Shown piece after piece: positions 1 to 6,700 of a stretch of DNA of 21,437 bases. This DNA is from Propionibacteriaceae bacterium (lineage in GTDB: Bacteria > Actinomycetota > Actinomycetes > Propionibacteriales > Propionibacteriaceae): the NCBI GenBank assembly GCA_031254155.1, contig JAIRVA010000068.1, positions 1 through 21,437 of the forward strand, written 5' to 3'. Below the pieces are notes generated by a model, which was not told where the DNA came from, did not search any database, and saw nothing but the letters and a program-made list of their open reading frames with translations. Both the position numbers and the translations under genes were made by a program. The stretch's first letter is position 1. Each line of letters opens with the position of its first letter.

Positions 1-1926
1 GGTGTCGATCTCGGAGGGACCGGCGCTCGTCACGGTGGTCGAGAGGTGCGCCGTGGCCCCCGGCGGTACGGTGGCCGCCGCCCCGGTCGGCGACAGATCG
101 GACTGCCGCGTGACGCTGAGGCAGTCACCGAAAGCCGTCTTTGTCGCGGAATCGAAGCCCAAGACCGTGGTCAGGGACTGGTACGACACGTTGCCGGCCC
201 CGTTGGTCTGCGCCGCCGGCGCCGTCGCGGAGCTACACACCGAGTTGCCGGTGATCGCGGCCGTGTGCTTCACGCTGGCCTTGATCACGCAGTCCGCGCC
301 GACCGGCGTCACGGCACCGTACACCTCCCCGGCCCCGCTCTGGATGTCGTAGGCGACCCCGCCCTGGAGCTTGAGCGTTTTGTACGTACCGCCGCTGCCC
401 GGATCCTGCAGGCTGAGCAGCGGGCCGACCTCCGGCTTCAGGGTGGGGTCCGTCACGGCGTTCACGTCGGCCTGGGTGAGCGACTGGTTGGCCAGACCGC
501 AGGTGTCCTCGGTGATCCCGGTGAAGACCAGGTCGGCGGGCAGGGTGTCCGTGAAACCGACGCCCGAGACCCGGGACTCGCCCGCGTTCAGCGTGAACAC
601 CGCTTCCGACGTCCCGCCAAACGGCATCGGGTTCGGGCTGAACTGCTTCAGCAACGAGGTGGCGATGTTGCCGCCGGTGTAGAACACCGACCCGACCGTG
701 AACGCGTTCTGGGCGTCCAGCTTCCCGACCGAGTCCTTGTAGTACGAGTAATCCGTACACGCGGTCGGATCGCCGAGCGTCGGGTTGACCGCGATCGGCC
801 AGGCGACCAGGCGGTAGTAACCCGGGCCCTCGGCCGCGAAACTCACCGGTGCGCTCGCCGGGCTCATGTCCACCAACGTACCCTCGGCGATGCGGGCCAT
901 AAAGGAGTTGTTCGTCGGCGTGATCGTCTGGAGCTGCGGGGTCGGCGTCAGCGAGGTCGGGGAGCCGTCACTGCGCAACCACTGGTAGTAGAACGACGTA
1001 GTCGCCGTGCACATCCCCGCTTGCGTGGCGGGGTTCACGCCCGCCGGGTCGTACCACGGCGAATGAAAGGCAACCACCATATTTTGTGGCGGGATGACGG
1101 CATTCGTCTTGTTGATGACGTACCCCCACGCGGTCTGCGAATTCCCCGTTGAGGTGTACCAGTAGACGTCCCACCCGACCATCGCCGAGACCTTCTGCTG
1201 CGATCCGGCCAGGTACCCCGAGGACACGTCGAAGACGGTCACCATGTACTGGTAGCTGAAGTACTGGTACGTGCCACCCACAGTCACCCGGGCCTGCATC
1301 GTCACCGGGAGCTGGAACGGCGCTCGCCCGGGCTTCGTGCTCGCCACGTCGTAGTTCCCGCCCAGGTCGCCCTGCATCGAGACCGTCACCCGGTCCGTCG
1401 GGCCGAAGTGGTCGATGCGCACAATCCGGTACTGCTGGTTGATGTCACCAGCCCCGAGGTTCGGCGTCGTGATCAGACCGCCCTCGTCCATCCAGTCGCC
1501 GCCCCGGCCCTGGTTGTCGACCTGGATCCCCGGGCCGTACGTGCCCGTGAAGGTACCCTGATAGTCGTACCGCAGGTACAGACCGGAGCCGTCCGCTTTC
1601 ACGGTACCCGCCGGCACTTCCATCACGAAGTCGAGCCGGAACTCCGAGTCCGAGGCGTTGCCGTAGGTTGCTTGGGAATAAAACTTGTCCATCTTGCCCA
1701 GCACTTGGACGAGCCGGGCCGTCGGCGTACCCGCCGCCACGGCCTGACTGACCCAGCCGTTAGTGGCGCCGATCATGCCGAGCAGCAGGACAAACGCTGT
1801 GATGCCGGCTAACCAGCGGGCGGTGACCCGGATCCGCGTCAGCCGCGCCGTTCGGGCTGAGACCCCGGTGTGACGCAGGCTCCCCGGCGCCCGGGACGGG
1901 AAGAACTGACTTGCAGTGGCACTCAT
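1..1926 (-). CDS. Large secreted surface protein, 5' part only (runs off left edge)
   Basis: Reading the minus strand from the ATG at 1926 gives 642 codons without a stop to position 1, so the C-terminus is missing. A GAGGG Shine-Dalgarno lies 9 nt upstream of the start. The N-terminus is a long Arg-rich n-region (residues 1-38), a hydrophobic core (about 39-55) and an AVAA/G site after residue 65, a good Sec signal peptide. The rest is rich in Thr, Tyr, Gly and Val. Around residues 430-500 the sequence VSGVGFTDTLPADL matches the DUF11/DUF7933-like beta-sandwich repeats of actinobacterial cell-surface proteins, followed by a CG...C arrangement typical of these repeats. Such proteins often end in a sortase signal or a TM anchor, but that part is not visible. 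I do not recognise the N-terminal 300 residues. It may be an adhesin or envelope protein; this is inference. It has its own promoter at 2018-2046. Confidence 0.85.
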   Translation of the reverse strand, partial: MSATASQFFPSRAPGSLRHTGVSARTARLTRIRVTARWLAGITAFVLLLGMIGATNGWVSQAVAAGTPTARLVQVLGKMDKFYSQATYGNASDSEFRLDFVMEVPAGTVKADGSGLYLRYDYQGTFTGTYGPGIQVDNQGRGGDWMDEGGLITTPNLGAGDINQQYRIVRIDHFGPTDRVTVSMQGDLGGNYDVASTKPGRAPFQLPVTMQARVTVGGTYQYFSYQYMVTVFDVSSGYLAGSQQKVSAMVGWDVYWYTSTGNSQTAWGYVINKTNAVIPPQNMVVAFHSPWYDPAGVNPATQAGMCTATTSFYYQWLRSDGSPTSLTPTPQLQTITPTNNSFMARIAEGTLVDMSPASAPVSFAAEGPGYYRLVAWPIAVNPTLGDPTACTDYSYYKDSVGKLDAQNAFTVGSVFYTGGNIATSLLKQFSPNPMPFGGTSEAVFTLNAGESRVSGVGFTDTLPADLVFTGITEDTCGLANQSLTQADVNAVTDPTLKPEVGPLLSLQDPGSGGTYKTLKLQGGVAYDIQSGAGEVYGAVTPVGADCVIKASVKHTAAITGNSVCSSATAPAAQTNGAGNVSYQSLTTVLGFDSATKTAFGDCLSVTRQSDLSPTGAAATVPPGATAHLSTTVTSAGPSEIDT

Positions 1927-1983
1927 GCTAGTAATCCCTCATTTCCAGGCGCCGTGCGCGCGCCCAAAGCTTGCCGAAGACTG

Positions 1984-2007
1984 CCGGAAAATTAGATATC
2001 CTTCCGG
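1984..2007 (-). other. Stem-loop in the 5' leader of the surface-protein gene
   Basis: CCGGAA (1984-1989) and TTCCGG (2002-2007) form a perfect 6-bp inverted repeat around an AT-rich 12-nt loop. It lies within the predicted leader of about 85 nt between the promoter at 2018-2046 and the ATG at 1926. It could affect mRNA stability or translation; no known riboswitch is recognised. Confidence 0.35.
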
Positions 2008-2017
2008 ACAGTTGATC

Positions 2018-2046
2018 AGTGTAGCCCCACGCGATAGTAGATTCAA
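2018..2046 (-). promoter_or_regulatory. Sigma-70-type promoter for the surface-protein gene
   Basis: On the minus strand, TTGAAT (2041-2046) is followed after exactly 17 nt by TACACT (2018-2023). Both hexamers resemble the housekeeping consensus and the surrounding DNA is AT-rich compared with the window. Transcription should start near 2011, giving a leader of about 85 nt. This is the best-looking promoter in the window. Confidence 0.6.
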
Positions 2047-2089
2047 GAGCAATAATTGGGAATACTGAACTGATTAGGCATTACCTAGT

Positions 2090-2866
2090 TTAGTCAGTCA
2101 GTGTAATTGCGTAAGCCCTATTGGTTGTCGCCAGCCCGGCGGTTACGAGGTGTTGCCCCTTGCCGGTGGCCAGCTCATCCACCCCGGCGACAGCGTAAAA
2201 CACCGGGCGGACAAACTCGACCATGAGTTCACCACCGCGAGCCGCCTCCGGGCGGGGTACGACCCGGGCCGGGCTCAGCCGCAACACGGTTCGTTCCGGC
2301 CGCGGCCGTCCCAGGGCGGCGATGATCTCGTCCGCCACTTCCCCAGGCGTTGCCTCCGAGGTGTCGATGACCAGGTCGAAGTGCGTGAGGTCGGCGATGT
2401 CGACGCCGTACGTCTCAAGGTAGCGCCGGAGCTCGACCTCGGCTCGCTCGGCCAGCGAGGTGGCCACGTCGGTGAGCGAGGTGTACGACTCGACATCGGT
2501 CGCCGCCCGTGCCAGCACCCGCGTCGCCGCCACCGCCGGGTCCACGACCAGGCGGACGCGCAGGGCGTTCTCGACGAAGAACCACGCCATGCGCGAATCG
2601 AACACGATGGGTTTCGCCGCCTCGCGGGCCACCCGGACCGTCGTGGAATCGATCTGCTCGTCAATCGTCGGATCCGCCTCCGCGGCGTAGTTGGCCCCCA
2701 GCGCCGACATGCCCCGCGCGCGGGCGATCGACCGGTGGATGTCGCCCGTACTCAACACGTCCAGGTCCAGGGCCGCCGCGATCAACTGGGCGCCCGTACT
2801 CTTGCCACTGCCCAGATCGCCCGAGATCGTCAGGTGGTAAGGCGGTTGTGAGGTTGTCGGCGGCAT
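2090..2866 (-). CDS. Cytidylate-kinase-like P-loop nucleotide kinase
   Basis: 258-residue protein. A Walker A P-loop GDLGSGKST spans residues 16-24 right after the first beta strand, as in (d)CMP/NMP kinases. DSRMAWFF (90-97) resembles the NMP-binding segment of the Cytidylate_kin_2 group, and FDLVIDTS (163-170) resembles its terminal strand. The kinase core ends near residue 187. About 70 residues follow that are not part of the usual core, with alternating hydrophobic residues (LMVEFVRPVFYAVAG), perhaps a small beta domain. The family phosphorylates nucleoside monophosphates or related small substrates in the cytoplasm; the exact substrate is not decidable. There is no Shine-Dalgarno: the ATG sits 6 nt after a TAAAGT box, which suggests a leaderless mRNA. 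It is divergent from the DUF4190 gene. Confidence 0.8.
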   Translation of the reverse strand: MPPTTSQPPYHLTISGDLGSGKSTGAQLIAAALDLDVLSTGDIHRSIARARGMSALGANYAAEADPTIDEQIDSTTVRVAREAAKPIVFDSRMAWFFVENALRVRLVVDPAVAATRVLARAATDVESYTSLTDVATSLAERAEVELRRYLETYGVDIADLTHFDLVIDTSEATPGEVADEIIAALGRPRPERTVLRLSPARVVPRPEAARGGELMVEFVRPVFYAVAGVDELATGKGQHLVTAGLATTNRAYAITLTD

Positions 2867-2872
2867 GGGCCC

Positions 2873-2878
2873 ACTTTA
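2873..2878 (-). promoter_or_regulatory. -10 box for a leaderless kinase transcript
   Basis: The minus strand reads TAAAGT, then six nt, then the ATG at 2866. With start sites usually about 7 nt after the -10 box, the transcript would begin at the A of the start codon. No purine-rich Shine-Dalgarno is present and no clear -35 hexamer is visible. Confidence 0.45.
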
Positions 2879-2966
2879 CCCGATCTGCTGGGTGGTATTC
2901 CGGCGGCGGGACGGGTAGATTAGTCCGTGGGGCAGATATCTAGTCGGTGCAAACGGGGAGCGGACT

Positions 2967-3857
2967 ATGGGTGATTTCGACCTGCCGGATGCCGCCGCGC
3001 TTTTGGATCGTACGCGGATGGCGAGTGCCAGCGTACCGCCAAGCCCGGCCAACCCGTTTCTCGCCGCGGCCCCGCAGTCACCGCTCGCGCCGGAATCCCC
3101 CGCCCTGGTCTCCCCGCGGGCCCCTGAGCCCCCGGTCGCGCCGGTCGCCCTGGACGCCGCCGCCCCGGCGGGTACCCCGGCTGCCCCGGAGCCCGCCGTC
3201 CCGGCCGCCCCGGCCGCCCCGGTGACGCCACCCGCTCCTCAGACGTCCGACCCCTTCCCCACCGTACTGGACGGCCGCTGGTTCGCCGCCCGTCTCGCAC
3301 CCCCGCCAGCGGCACTCATCCCCGGACCGCCTCCGGCCCCGGCACCGCTGTCCGCACCAGCGGGACCGGCCGTCTCCGCCCAGGCCTGGCTGGCACCGCG
3401 CGGGCCAGAGGTACTCGCGGGTGCCGCGAGCACGGCGCCGGCTCATCCCGGCCCGGTGGACGCCGGTTGGCCCGCCGCCCCGGTTGGGCCCGCGGCACCG
3501 TCGGCCGTCACCTGGGCACCCCCGGCCGATCACCAGGTGGTGGACGGGCTCAGCAGCGCGCCCCCGGCCCGGCCCGCACCGCTCCTCGGGCCAGGGTCGG
3601 CGGCCGCCCGGCCGGGGTACTTAGTGACCTCGACGGCGAAAAACGGCGTGTGTACGGCGGCCCTCGTCTGCGGGATCGTCGGTCTCGTCACCGGCGTCCC
3701 GGCCATCGTCGCCATCCTGCTCGGCACCCGGGGTCGTGAGGCCGTGTACAACGGCCGCGCCACCAAGGGCGGGGCCGCCACCGCCGGCCTCGTCCTCGGC
3801 CTTGTTGGCGTGGTGTTGTGGATTGTCGGCGGGACGGCCCTGTTGCTCTGGCGCTGA
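2967..3857 (+). CDS. Pro/Ala-rich protein with C-terminal DUF4190 membrane domain
   Basis: 296 residues. Residues 1-220 are low-complexity, dominated by Pro and Ala (many AP, PAAP and PPAP stretches), and probably disordered in the cytoplasm. Residues 229-296 form a DUF4190-type domain: a hydrophobic helix (CTAALVCGIVGLVTGVPAIV), a short polar turn with GTRGREAVYNGRATKGGAA, and a second hydrophobic helix ending in LLLWR at the extreme C-terminus. DUF4190 proteins are small actinobacterial membrane proteins of unknown role. The start is supported by GGGGAG 8 nt upstream. A TAGATT at 2916-2921 could be its -10 box, with a poor -35. Its function cannot be assigned. Tandem GCTGAGTAC repeats overlap the stop codon. 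Confidence 0.8.
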   Translation: MGDFDLPDAAALLDRTRMASASVPPSPANPFLAAAPQSPLAPESPALVSPRAPEPPVAPVALDAAAPAGTPAAPEPAVPAAPAAPVTPPAPQTSDPFPTVLDGRWFAARLAPPPAALIPGPPPAPAPLSAPAGPAVSAQAWLAPRGPEVLAGAASTAPAHPGPVDAGWPAAPVGPAAPSAVTWAPPADHQVVDGLSSAPPARPAPLLGPGSAAARPGYLVTSTAKNGVCTAALVCGIVGLVTGVPAIVAILLGTRGREAVYNGRATKGGAATAGLVLGLVGVVLWIVGGTALLLWR

Positions 3858-3870
3858 GTACGCTGAGTAC
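3853..3870 (+). repeat. Two tandem copies of GCTGAGTAC over a stop codon
   Basis: GCTGAGTAC occurs at 3853-3861 and again at 3862-3870, followed by the related GCTGGC. The first copy supplies the TGA stop of the DUF4190 gene. It is a small direct repeat, possibly from replication slippage. Confidence 0.6.
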
Positions 3871-3895
3871 GCTGGCTGGGCCGGTTGGCCAGGTG

Positions 3896-4924
3896 TCAGA
3901 TGGTGGCCGCGTCGATGACGTACCGGTACCGGACCTGCGAATGGATCACCTTGTCGTAGGCCTCGGTGATGCCGGACGCCGGGACGGTCTCGATGCGCGG
4001 GAGTACGCCCTTGTCGGCACAGAAATCGAGCATCTCCTGGGTCTCGGCGCACCCGCCGATGAGCGACCCCTGGAGAGTCCGGCGCGGCGACAACGCGCGC
4101 AGGTAGATGTCGATCGGCGTGGCGGGCATGCCGACGTTGATGATCACCCCGGTCTTGGTGAGCGAGTTGATGTAGTGCGTGTAGTCCGCGGTCGAGGACA
4201 CCGTACTCAAAATGACATCGAACTGTCCCTGCAGCGCCTTGAACGTCCCCTCCTCGCTGGTCGCGTAGTAGTTCGCGGCACCGAATGCGCGCCCGTCGGC
4301 GGCCTTGGCCAGCGTGTGCGAGATGACGCTGACCTCGGCGCCCAGCGCGGCGGCGATCTGGACGCCGACGTGCCCGAGCCCGCCGAGGCCGACGACCGCG
4401 ACCTTCATGCCCGGCTGGACCCAGCGCTTGAGGGGAGAGTACGTCGTGACACCGGCGCAGAGCAGCGGCGCGGCCGCGTCGAGCGGCATGACATCGGGGA
4501 TGCGGAAGACGAACCGCTCGTCGACCGTGATCGCCTGGGAGTAGCCGCCCTGGGTCCACGTACCGTCGCGGTCCTGGGAGTTGTACGTCCAGATTCCCTT
4601 GTCACAGAATTGTTCAAGCCCTTGGGCGCAGTACGAGCAGTCACCACAGGAGTTGACCATGCACCCGACGCCGACCCGGTCGCCGGGGTGGTATTTCGTG
4701 ACCGCGGTACCCACCTCCCGCACGATCCCCGTGATCTCGTGGCCGACGACGCAGGGGTAGCGGGTCGGTCCCCACTCGCTACGGGCGGTGTGAATGTCGG
4801 AGTGGCAAATTCCGCAATAAGCAATGTCAAATAGTACGTCGGTGGGTCCCGGAGCCCGCCGCTCGATATCCAGCGGCTGACAAGGGGAGGTCGGTGAGGT
4901 AAACCCGTACGCATGCGTCAGCAT
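3896..4924 (-). CDS. Zinc-dependent NAD(P) alcohol dehydrogenase, CAD/YahK-like
   Basis: 342 residues, a normal length for the cinnamyl-alcohol-dehydrogenase-like branch of medium-chain dehydrogenases. Catalytic zinc ligands are visible at Cys37 (CGICHSDIH), His62 (GHE) and Cys156 (LLCAGVTTY). Structural zinc ligands are Cys93, Cys96, Cys99 and Cys107 (CGDCSYC...C). The Rossmann fold carries GLGGLGHVG (179-187), with VISHT after strand 2, which in this branch often goes with NADPH; that is inference. It should reduce aldehydes or oxidise primary alcohols in the cytosol; the physiological substrate is unknown. The start at 4924 was chosen because AGGAG lies 5-9 nt upstream. The frame stays open to 5065 but has no better signal there. 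It is divergent from hipBA across a 221-bp gap. Confidence 0.9.
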   Translation of the reverse strand: MLTHAYGFTSPTSPCQPLDIERRAPGPTDVLFDIAYCGICHSDIHTARSEWGPTRYPCVVGHEITGIVREVGTAVTKYHPGDRVGVGCMVNSCGDCSYCAQGLEQFCDKGIWTYNSQDRDGTWTQGGYSQAITVDERFVFRIPDVMPLDAAAPLLCAGVTTYSPLKRWVQPGMKVAVVGLGGLGHVGVQIAAALGAEVSVISHTLAKAADGRAFGAANYYATSEEGTFKALQGQFDVILSTVSSTADYTHYINSLTKTGVIINVGMPATPIDIYLRALSPRRTLQGSLIGGCAETQEMLDFCADKGVLPRIETVPASGITEAYDKVIHSQVRYRYVIDAATI

Positions 4925-5070
4925 GATGACTCCTGTGTGAGAGGAACCGCTGATCGACCATGTGCCGCCATCCGAACCCCCGGCTGACAACACAGCGTCG
5001 ACCAGCACTTCCTTAAGTGTGGTACCCATTCTGCCACCGCCCGCCCCCGGGGCCACGCTCTGCATCGTTT

Positions 5071-5111
5071 TTGACTCAGCCCGCTGGTTGTGGGACGCTG
5101 AATCATCAGCG
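5071..5111 (+). promoter_or_regulatory. Candidate hipBA promoter with overlapping inverted-repeat operator
   Basis: TTGACT (5071-5076) is a good -35 box; 17 nt later comes GACGCT (5094-5099), a weak -10. CGCTGA (5096-5101) and TCAGCG (5106-5111) form a 6-bp inverted repeat with a 4-nt spacer across the -10 and the expected start site. A second overlapping repeat is GAATC (5100-5104) and GATTC (5111-5115). HipB proteins repress their own operon by binding such repeats, so this is the likely operator; HipB binding is inferred. Confidence 0.4.
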
Positions 5112-5145
5112 ATTCACCCCCGCTTCCGACAGGAATGAGTCAGAT

Positions 5146-5397
5146 ATGACACAGCCGTGGTACCGTGCTCGGACCCTCCTCACGCTGGGTACTGCCCTGG
5201 CGGACATCCGGCGTACGACCGGTCTCAGCCAGTCGGACGCCGCGGAGCAGACCCGGACCTCCCGGCCCACCATCTCCCGGCTCGAACGGGGTCACCCCGT
5301 CTCAACAGCCACCGTTGTCGACTTGCTGGCCGCCACCCGCTACGAGATTCTGCTTGTCCCGCGGGGTTCCCGAGTCACGATCGAGGACCCCTCATGA
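5146..5397 (+). CDS. hipB: HipB-like XRE antitoxin and repressor
   Basis: 83 residues. A Cro/CI-type helix-turn-helix covers about residues 14-68: ALADIRRTTGLSQSDAAEQTR, then SRPTISRLERGH, with the usual LSQ helix 2 and the TISRLERG recognition helix, ending in LLAATRYEI. The short C-terminal tail ends at SRVTIEDPS. In the hip family the small XRE protein binds operator DNA, represses the operon and neutralises the HipA kinase. The stop overlaps the hipA start (ATGA at 5394-5397), which fits translational coupling. The start follows AGGAATG about 9-15 nt upstream; an upstream ATG at 5135 gives only four codons and was rejected. Confidence 0.85.
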   Translation: MTQPWYRARTLLTLGTALADIRRTTGLSQSDAAEQTRTSRPTISRLERGHPVSTATVVDLLAATRYEILLVPRGSRVTIEDPS

Positions 5398-6620
5398 GGC
5401 CAAACATCCTGAACCTCTGGCTACACGGCGAGCACCTGGGCGAAGTCGAGCACCTGCGGAACGGTTCGAACCGTCTCCGTTTTACCGCCGACTCGGTCAA
5501 GCGGTGGGGCAACGGTACGTACCTGCTGTCGTACTCCCTCCCCCTCACCAGTCGCCGGATCGAGTCTCCCGCCCTCGAAGCGTACCTCGACAACCTGCTG
5601 CCCGAAGGCGCGCTGCGTACTCAGCTTGAGCAGAAGTATCGCATCCGTCCAGGAGACGTCTTCGGTCTATTGACGCACTTGGGCAGCGAGTGCGCGGGTG
5701 CCGTCCAGCTCACGCCGGAAGACGTACCGCCAACCGGTCACCTCGTTGACCTGTCCGACTCCGAGGTGAACCAGATCGTGGGCGACCTGCCCACCCTTGC
5801 GCCACCGGCTGGCCAGACCGTGACCGCCTCCCTCGGCGGGGTGCAGAGCAAGGTTTTGTTGACTCGTACGGACCGCGGTTGGGCCTGGCCCGCCGCTGGT
5901 GCCATGTCGACACACCTTGTCAAGCCGGAGCCGGCCGATCCCCACGCGCCCATTCCCCGCCTCATTGAGTACGAACACTGGACGATGCACCTTGCAGCTC
6001 AGTGTGGCATCCCCACCGCGCGGACTGACCTCACCAGGTTCGGTGACCGGTTGGCGCTCGTGGTCGAGCGCTACGACCGCGCCGATGGCCGGCGACTCCA
6101 CCAAGAGGACTTTGCCCAAGCCTTGGGTATCCGCCCCGGTTTGAAGTACGAACCGGGTGGGCCGGCCGCGGCGCAACAAGCCAGCCGGCTGAAACGGATC
6201 GCCATGGGGCCGGGCGCCGAAACGGATGACCCTCGCGCCTTCCGGACGAGCCTCCTGCGGTTGGTGACCTTCAACCTCCTGATTGGCAATGGGGACGCCC
6301 ATGCCAAGAACTATTCACTATTGTTACAGGACGGTACATTCTCACTCGCGCCAGCGTACGACCTCACGCCGGTCTACCACATCAACAACCAGTACGACGA
6401 CTTTGGCCTGTCTGTTGGCGGGCAGCGTCACTTGCGCTACCTCGCCGCCCGCCACCTGATCGCCGAGGCCCAGTCCTGGGGGATGTCCGAACTGGCCGCT
6501 CGCGACACCATCGCCCACATGGCCGAGGCGCTCGTCGTCGCCTTGGATGTCGTACCCGTCACTCCGCTCGTGGAACCCCTCGCCCAAGCGATTGCCCGAC
6601 GTACCACCGCCTTCGGCTAA
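5394..6620 (+). CDS. hipA: HipA-like serine/threonine kinase toxin
   Basis: 408 residues, close to the roughly 440 of E. coli HipA. The N-terminal HipA_N-like domain (about 5-105) includes LEAYLDNLLPEG. The kinase part has a G-loop-like ASLGGVQSKVLL (145-156), the ATP-binding lysine in HLVKPE (Lys177), the catalytic loop NLLIGNGDAHAKN (294-306) with Asp301, and the metal-binding AYDLTP (321-326). All catalytic motifs are intact, so this is probably active. Known HipA toxins phosphorylate glutamyl-tRNA synthetase (HipT relatives target TrpS), halting translation and giving tolerance. The actual target here is unknown. The ATG at 5394 overlaps the hipB stop. It ends 80 bp from the convergent PPi-PEPCK gene. 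Confidence 0.9.
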   Translation: MRPNILNLWLHGEHLGEVEHLRNGSNRLRFTADSVKRWGNGTYLLSYSLPLTSRRIESPALEAYLDNLLPEGALRTQLEQKYRIRPGDVFGLLTHLGSECAGAVQLTPEDVPPTGHLVDLSDSEVNQIVGDLPTLAPPAGQTVTASLGGVQSKVLLTRTDRGWAWPAAGAMSTHLVKPEPADPHAPIPRLIEYEHWTMHLAAQCGIPTARTDLTRFGDRLALVVERYDRADGRRLHQEDFAQALGIRPGLKYEPGGPAAAQQASRLKRIAMGPGAETDDPRAFRTSLLRLVTFNLLIGNGDAHAKNYSLLLQDGTFSLAPAYDLTPVYHINNQYDDFGLSVGGQRHLRYLAARHLIAEAQSWGMSELAARDTIAHMAEALVVALDVVPVTPLVEPLAQAIARRTTAFG

Positions 6621-6647
6621 ATCCCGTGTCGTACCTTGTCAGCGGGT

Positions 6648-6689
6648 GAAACAGCGGCCCTGTCCCCCTGTTTCCTGTCCCCCTGTTTC
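6648..6689. repeat. 15-bp tandem repeat and possible convergent terminator
   Basis: CTGTCCCCCTGTTTC occurs twice without a gap at 6660-6674 and 6675-6689. GAAACAG at 6648-6654 is the reverse complement of CTGTTTC in either copy, so alternative 7-bp stems can form (6648-6654 with 6668-6674 or 6683-6689). It lies between the 3' ends of hipA and the PPi-PEPCK gene and may act as a bidirectional terminator; there is no T-run. Confidence 0.5.
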
Positions 6690-6700
6690 GGGCCCGGGAG

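Noticed and set aside
4925..5065. Upstream extension of the alcohol dehydrogenase to an ATG at 5065
   Set aside because: The added 47 residues are not part of the family, and the clear AGGAG sits before the ATG at 4924.
5157..5393. Upstream extension of HipA in the same frame
   Set aside because: This stretch encodes HipB in another frame; the ATG at 5394 overlaps the HipB stop as expected for coupled hip genes.
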